DNA of 8,684 bases from an uncultured beta proteobacterium (GTDB lineage: Bacteria; Pseudomonadota; Gammaproteobacteria; Burkholderiales; Burkholderiaceae): NCBI GenBank assembly GCA_903944255.1, contig CAJARE010000156.1, positions 1 through 8,684 on the forward strand. Direction: 5' to 3'. The translations under genes were made by a program, and so were the position numbers. The notes below the pieces were generated by a model. That model was not told where the DNA came from and did no database searches. It was given only the letters and a program-made list of their open reading frames with translations. The number at the start of each line of letters is the position of its first letter. Position 1 is the first letter of the stretch. This document shows positions 6,191 through 8,684 of this stretch, piece after piece.

Positions 6191-6855
6191 ATACATGGAA
6201 GATCTTTGAAGCAGATCTCATCACTCAGATGCCCTTAATATTGATGGGCCTCGTCAATACATTGAAGCTTGCAGGCTTTATTAGCATTACCGGCTTGTTA
6301 CTTGGGATCGTGGTCTTTTACCTTTCGACTAGTAAAAATGCCTTCATTCGTACTGCAATCAATTCATATATCTCGTTTTTTATTGGTATGCCTCTCATTG
6401 TTTTATTATTTTTAATGTACTACGGACTACCGCAATGGGGTCTGCGAATGGATCCTTTTCATGTTGCCGCCATTGGATTTACATTAAATGTGGCTGCATA
6501 TAACGCTGCTTATATGAAAACAGCTTATAACGGATTGAATTTTATTCAACTAGAGGCTGCTGCAGCACAGGGCTTTAGCCCTTTTCAAATCTTTCAGCTC
6601 ATTACCTTGCCTCAGGTGCTAAGGTTATCTGTTCCAGCATTAACCAATCAAGTCATTGCTAACCTAAAAGATAGTTCTGTGGCCTTTCTGATCCAATACA
6701 CGGAGTTTTTTGCGCGAATGCAAGAATTGGCTGCAAGTAACTTTCAGTTCTTTAAAGCTTACTTACTCACTGCAATTGTTTACCTGGCAATGGTTTCTGT
6801 GATTGTTTTGTTTGCAAGGGCAATTGAAAGAAGAGTCGTTTTTCCAACCCACTAA
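6187..6855 (+). CDS. Amino acid ABC transporter permease 2
   Basis: This is the second inner-membrane channel subunit of the importer, 222 residues. It has the same layout as permease 1: an amphipathic N-terminus, a GLVNTLKLAGFISITGLLLG helix, a GMPLIVLLFLMYYGLP block (67-82) and an EAA loop from about E123 through G129 to LPQ (141-143), then VLRLSVPALTNQ. The KDSSVAFLIQYTE segment after the loop is characteristic of HisM/HisQ/GlnP-type permeases. The start ATG lies inside the stop of the ATPase gene (4-base overlap), with AAGGA (6173-6177) 9 bases upstream. It closes the operon; a terminator follows about 20 bases after the stop. Having two distinct permeases implies a heterodimeric channel, as in HisQM. 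Confidence 0.94.
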   Translation: MNTWKIFEADLITQMPLILMGLVNTLKLAGFISITGLLLGIVVFYLSTSKNAFIRTAINSYISFFIGMPLIVLLFLMYYGLPQWGLRMDPFHVAAIGFTLNVAAYNAAYMKTAYNGLNFIQLEAAAAQGFSPFQIFQLITLPQVLRLSVPALTNQVIANLKDSSVAFLIQYTEFFARMQELAASNFQFFKAYLLTAIVYLAMVSVIVLFARAIERRVVFPTH

Positions 6856-6873
6856 TCTGAAGTTTTTTAGGAT

Positions 6874-6900
6874 AAAAAAAGTGACCCTGAGGTCACTTTT
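6874..6900. terminator. Bidirectional terminator between the ABC operon and mmsA
   Basis: The stem GTGACC (6881-6886) / GGTCAC (6891-6896) with loop CTGA is flanked by A7 on the left (6874-6880) and T4 on the right (6897-6900). If the A and T bases pair, the stem reaches 10 bp. Read on the minus strand, a run of seven T follows the stem, a strong terminator for mmsA, whose stop is 20 bases away. On the plus strand the T tract is only four, followed by GAGTTTG, so it should be weaker for the ABC operon. Confidence 0.85.
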
Positions 6901-6919
6901 GAGTTTGAGTAAGAAGTGT

Positions 6920-8446
6920 TTATTTCGATGTTGGCATAACGAATTCTGCACCCTTAGCAATACTTTCCGGCCAGCGCTGCATGACACTTTTTTGCTTGGT
7001 ATAAAAGCGCACGCCTTCTTTGCCATAAGCATGCATGTCACCAAATATTGATTTTTTCCAACCACCAAAACCATGCCAAGCCATTGGTACTGGAATAGGT
7101 ACATTGATACCAACCATTCCAACCTGAACTCTTCGAGCAAATTCACGAGCGATATTGCCATCGCTAGTAAAGCAAGCAACTCCATTACCAAACTCACAAG
7201 AGTTGACTAAATTGAGGGCATCAGTAAAGCTTGCTACTCGCACACATGAAAGTACAGGGCCAAAAATTTCTTCTAAGTAGATTTTCATATCAGGGGTGAC
7301 ATTGTCAAATAGGGTGCCACCAATGTAAAAGCCATTCTCATGACCCGCAACCTTCAGGCCTCGCCCATCTACCAAAAGTTTTGCTCCAGAAGCTATGCCA
7401 CTCTCAATGTATCCAGTAATACGCTCTAGTGCAGCCTTTGTCACAATCGGTCCCATCTCAGCATCTAGCTCCATACCATTTTTAACTTTCAAGGTTTTGG
7501 TACGCTCAATCAGTTTAGGCATGATTTTCTCAGCTACATCACCAACTAAGACTGCAACAGAGATTGCCATACAGCGCTCTCCAGCTGAGCCGTAAGCGGC
7601 ACCCACCAGCGCGTCAATTGCTTTATCGATATCGGCATCGGGCATGATCACCATATGATTCTTAGCGCCGCCTAAGGCCTGTGAACGTTTACCAAAGTGG
7701 GCACAACGCTCATAAATATAGTTTGCAATCGGGGTAGAACCAACGAAGCTCACAGCCTTAACGTCTGGATTTTCAATTAAGGCATCTACTGCTTCTTTAT
7801 CGCCTTGAACAACGTTAAAGACACCATCTGGTAAGCCAGCATCTTTTAAGAGTTTTGCCATAAATAATGCGGCAGATGGATCTGTAGGACTGGGTTTGAG
7901 GATAAATGTGTTGCCACAGGCTATTGCCATTGGATACATCCACATTGGCACCATCACAGGAAAGTTAAATGGGGTAATTCCAGCGACAACCCCTAGTGGT
8001 TGGCGCATCACCCAGTTATCAATATCTGTAGAAACCTGTTCGGTGTAGTCACCTTTGAGTAATTCTGGGATACCTGTGGCAAATTCTAGGATTTCAATGC
8101 CACGTGTGACTTCGCCTTGGGCATCAGTAAATACTTTTCCGTGCTCGGCGGTAATGATGGCAGCCAATTCATCACGATTGGCATTCATCAGTTCAAGGAA
8201 TTTGAACATGATGCGGGCCCGGCGCAATGGGCTTGTTTGGCCCCAACTCACAAATGCCTCTTGAGCCACCGCCACAGCCGCATCAACCTCTTTGCGGCTA
8301 GCTAAAGCAACTCTGCGGGCAACAGATCCGTGGGCAGGGTTGTATACGTCAGAAAAACGTCCATCCTTGGGGTTGACGAGCTTGCCGCCAACGTAGTGGC
8401 CAGTATCATTTTTTGATGCAAAAGCTTGTGGTGCATTCATAGTCAT
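6920..8446 (-). CDS. mmsA: CoA-acylating methylmalonate-semialdehyde dehydrogenase
   Basis: This cytoplasmic NAD-dependent aldehyde dehydrogenase family enzyme should convert methylmalonate semialdehyde to propionyl-CoA, or malonate semialdehyde to acetyl-CoA, with loss of CO2. These are steps in valine, beta-alanine or myo-inositol breakdown. It has 508 residues, close to the usual 490-510. Visible features are GITPFNFPVMVPMWM with oxyanion Asn161, LKPSPTDPSAA (183-193), FVGSTPIANYIY for NAD binding, the catalytic C292 in GSAGERCMAI, and EEIFGPVLS (392-400). The QALGGAKNH segment has Ala257 where hydrolytic aldehyde dehydrogenases carry the general-base Glu, which fits the CoA-dependent branch. 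NVPIPVPMAWHGFGGWKKS (448-466) is typical of MmsA. Two in-frame ATGs (8446 and 8440) are possible; neither has a clear Shine-Dalgarno. No mmsB or acyl-CoA dehydrogenase gene is adjacent, so the pathway is not set by context. It is convergent with the ABC operon and divergent from the oxidoreductase gene. Confidence 0.95.
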   Translation of the reverse strand: MTMNAPQAFASKNDTGHYVGGKLVNPKDGRFSDVYNPAHGSVARRVALASRKEVDAAVAVAQEAFVSWGQTSPLRRARIMFKFLELMNANRDELAAIITAEHGKVFTDAQGEVTRGIEILEFATGIPELLKGDYTEQVSTDIDNWVMRQPLGVVAGITPFNFPVMVPMWMYPMAIACGNTFILKPSPTDPSAALFMAKLLKDAGLPDGVFNVVQGDKEAVDALIENPDVKAVSFVGSTPIANYIYERCAHFGKRSQALGGAKNHMVIMPDADIDKAIDALVGAAYGSAGERCMAISVAVLVGDVAEKIMPKLIERTKTLKVKNGMELDAEMGPIVTKAALERITGYIESGIASGAKLLVDGRGLKVAGHENGFYIGGTLFDNVTPDMKIYLEEIFGPVLSCVRVASFTDALNLVNSCEFGNGVACFTSDGNIAREFARRVQVGMVGINVPIPVPMAWHGFGGWKKSIFGDMHAYGKEGVRFYTKQKSVMQRWPESIAKGAEFVMPTSK

Positions 8447-8470
8447 TTGTGCTTATTATTTAAAGGGTGT

Positions 8471-8499
8471 TAGATAAATGATAAAGAGAGTGAGTCTAA
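8471..8499 (-). promoter_or_regulatory. Weak candidate promoter for mmsA
   Basis: On the minus strand, TTAGAC (8499-8494) is separated by 17 bases from TATCTA (8476-8471), about 25 bases before the mmsA start. The -10 match is poor (3 of 6). A nearby TATCAT fits TATAAT better but has no good -35. Only the location makes a promoter here likely. Confidence 0.25.
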
Positions 8500-8513
8500 T
8501 GTTTTGCAGGACT

Positions 8514-8543
8514 TTGTTGTCTCGTTTATTCTGCTTTTATACT
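8514..8543 (+). promoter_or_regulatory. Sigma70-like promoter for the flavin oxidoreductase gene
   Basis: TTGTTG (8514-8519, 4 of 6) is separated by 18 bases from TATACT (8538-8543, 5 of 6). Transcription would start near 8550, leaving a leader of about 58 bases. It is the best promoter match in the divergent region. Confidence 0.5.
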
Positions 8544-8546
8544 ATT

Positions 8547-8558
8547 TTATCGCGATAA
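8547..8558. promoter_or_regulatory. Perfect 12-bp palindrome, candidate operator
   Basis: TTATCGCGATAA is an exact palindrome lying over the predicted start point of the rightward promoter (8514-8543). That position suits a repressor of the oxidoreductase gene, and the site is also upstream of mmsA on the other strand. No regulator gene is in view and the motif is not one I can assign. Confidence 0.45.
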
Positions 8559-8568
8559 GTCTGTTTTG

Positions 8569-8580
8569 GTAATTTGTTAC
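8569..8580. promoter_or_regulatory. Interrupted palindrome, possible second operator
   Basis: GTAA and TTAC half-sites flank a TTTG spacer. The centre is 22 bases from that of the palindrome at 8547-8558, about two helical turns, so proteins at both sites would face the same side of the DNA. The half-sites differ from the first palindrome and a 4-base arm is easily found by chance. Confidence 0.2.
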
Positions 8581-8607
8581 ATTTTGTGAGTTTTTTAAAG
8601 GTCCCTT

Positions 8608-8684
8608 ATGAGTCTTCTCTTCTCTGAATACACCCTAAATAGCCCCCGTGGCCCACTAAAGCTGGCGAATCGGGTCGTTGTAGC
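8608..8684 (+). CDS. NADH:flavin oxidoreductase, Old Yellow Enzyme family, 3'-truncated
   Basis: Only the first 25 codons and two bases of the next are inside the window. The encoded start, MSLLFSEYTLNSPRGPLKLANRVVV, matches the opening of OYE-family FMN enzymes, in which an LFSPYTL-like segment is followed by L-NRIVVAPM and the first strand of the TIM barrel. The ATG is well supported by AAAGG (8597-8601), 6 bases upstream. These enzymes reduce activated C=C bonds or nitro groups with NAD(P)H; no substrate can be given from this fragment. The gene is divergent from mmsA across a 161-base region. The identification rests on a short N-terminal stretch. Confidence 0.75.
   Translation, partial: MSLLFSEYTLNSPRGPLKLANRVVV

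Noticed and set aside
6763..7197. Minus-strand 144-codon frame across the permease 2 end and the mmsA end
   Set aside because: It runs in another frame over the 3' part of mmsA, through the terminator hairpin and antisense to permease 2; the protein has no recognisable family character.
1..8684. CRISPR arrays, tRNA or rRNA genes, insertion sequences, phage or defence genes
   Set aside because: Nearly all of the window is covered by well-recognised metabolic and transport genes, and the gaps are under 165 bases with no repeat arrays, transposase fragments or tRNA-like cloverleafs seen.

Overview
The window looks like an ordinary chromosomal segment of a betaproteobacterium in the order Burkholderiales, most likely Polynucleobacter or a close relative. 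The reasons are the moderately low GC content (low to mid 40s percent, judged by eye), Burkholderiales-like protein sequences, and the order nuoM-nuoN-NUDIX-DUF1178. This assignment is inference from recognised protein families; no search was run.

Positions 1-2645 hold the end of the respiratory complex I (nuo) operon: a 5'-truncated nuoM, then a complete nuoN. A strong stem-loop terminator (about 2669-2698) closes the operon. Next come two small housekeeping-type genes on the same strand: a NUDIX hydrolase of the ADP-ribose pyrophosphatase type (2769-3368) and a DUF1178 putative zinc-ribbon protein (3434-3919).

Positions 3991-6855 form a compact four-gene operon for a polar amino acid type ABC importer: a lipoprotein substrate-binding protein, an inner-membrane permease, an ATPase and a second permease. 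The last two genes overlap by 4 bases. The two permeases would make a heterodimeric channel and the ATPase would dimerise beneath it. The substrate cannot be settled from sequence alone. A palindromic terminator (about 6874-6900) lies between this operon and the convergent mmsA gene and probably serves both strands.

Positions 6920-8446 (minus strand) encode a CoA-acylating methylmalonate-semialdehyde dehydrogenase (MmsA). A 161-base divergent intergenic region follows, with a good sigma70-like promoter and two short palindromes that could be operators. The window ends in the first 25 codons of an Old Yellow Enzyme family NADH:flavin oxidoreductase (8608 onward, plus strand).

No RNA genes, mobile elements, CRISPR arrays or prophage signatures were seen, and no stretch over 300 bases lacks a gene. 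I found no convincing undescribed system. The points most worth checking are a perfect 9-bp hairpin just inside the first permease gene, the palindrome pair in the mmsA/OYE divergent promoter region, and some unusual residues in the binding protein.
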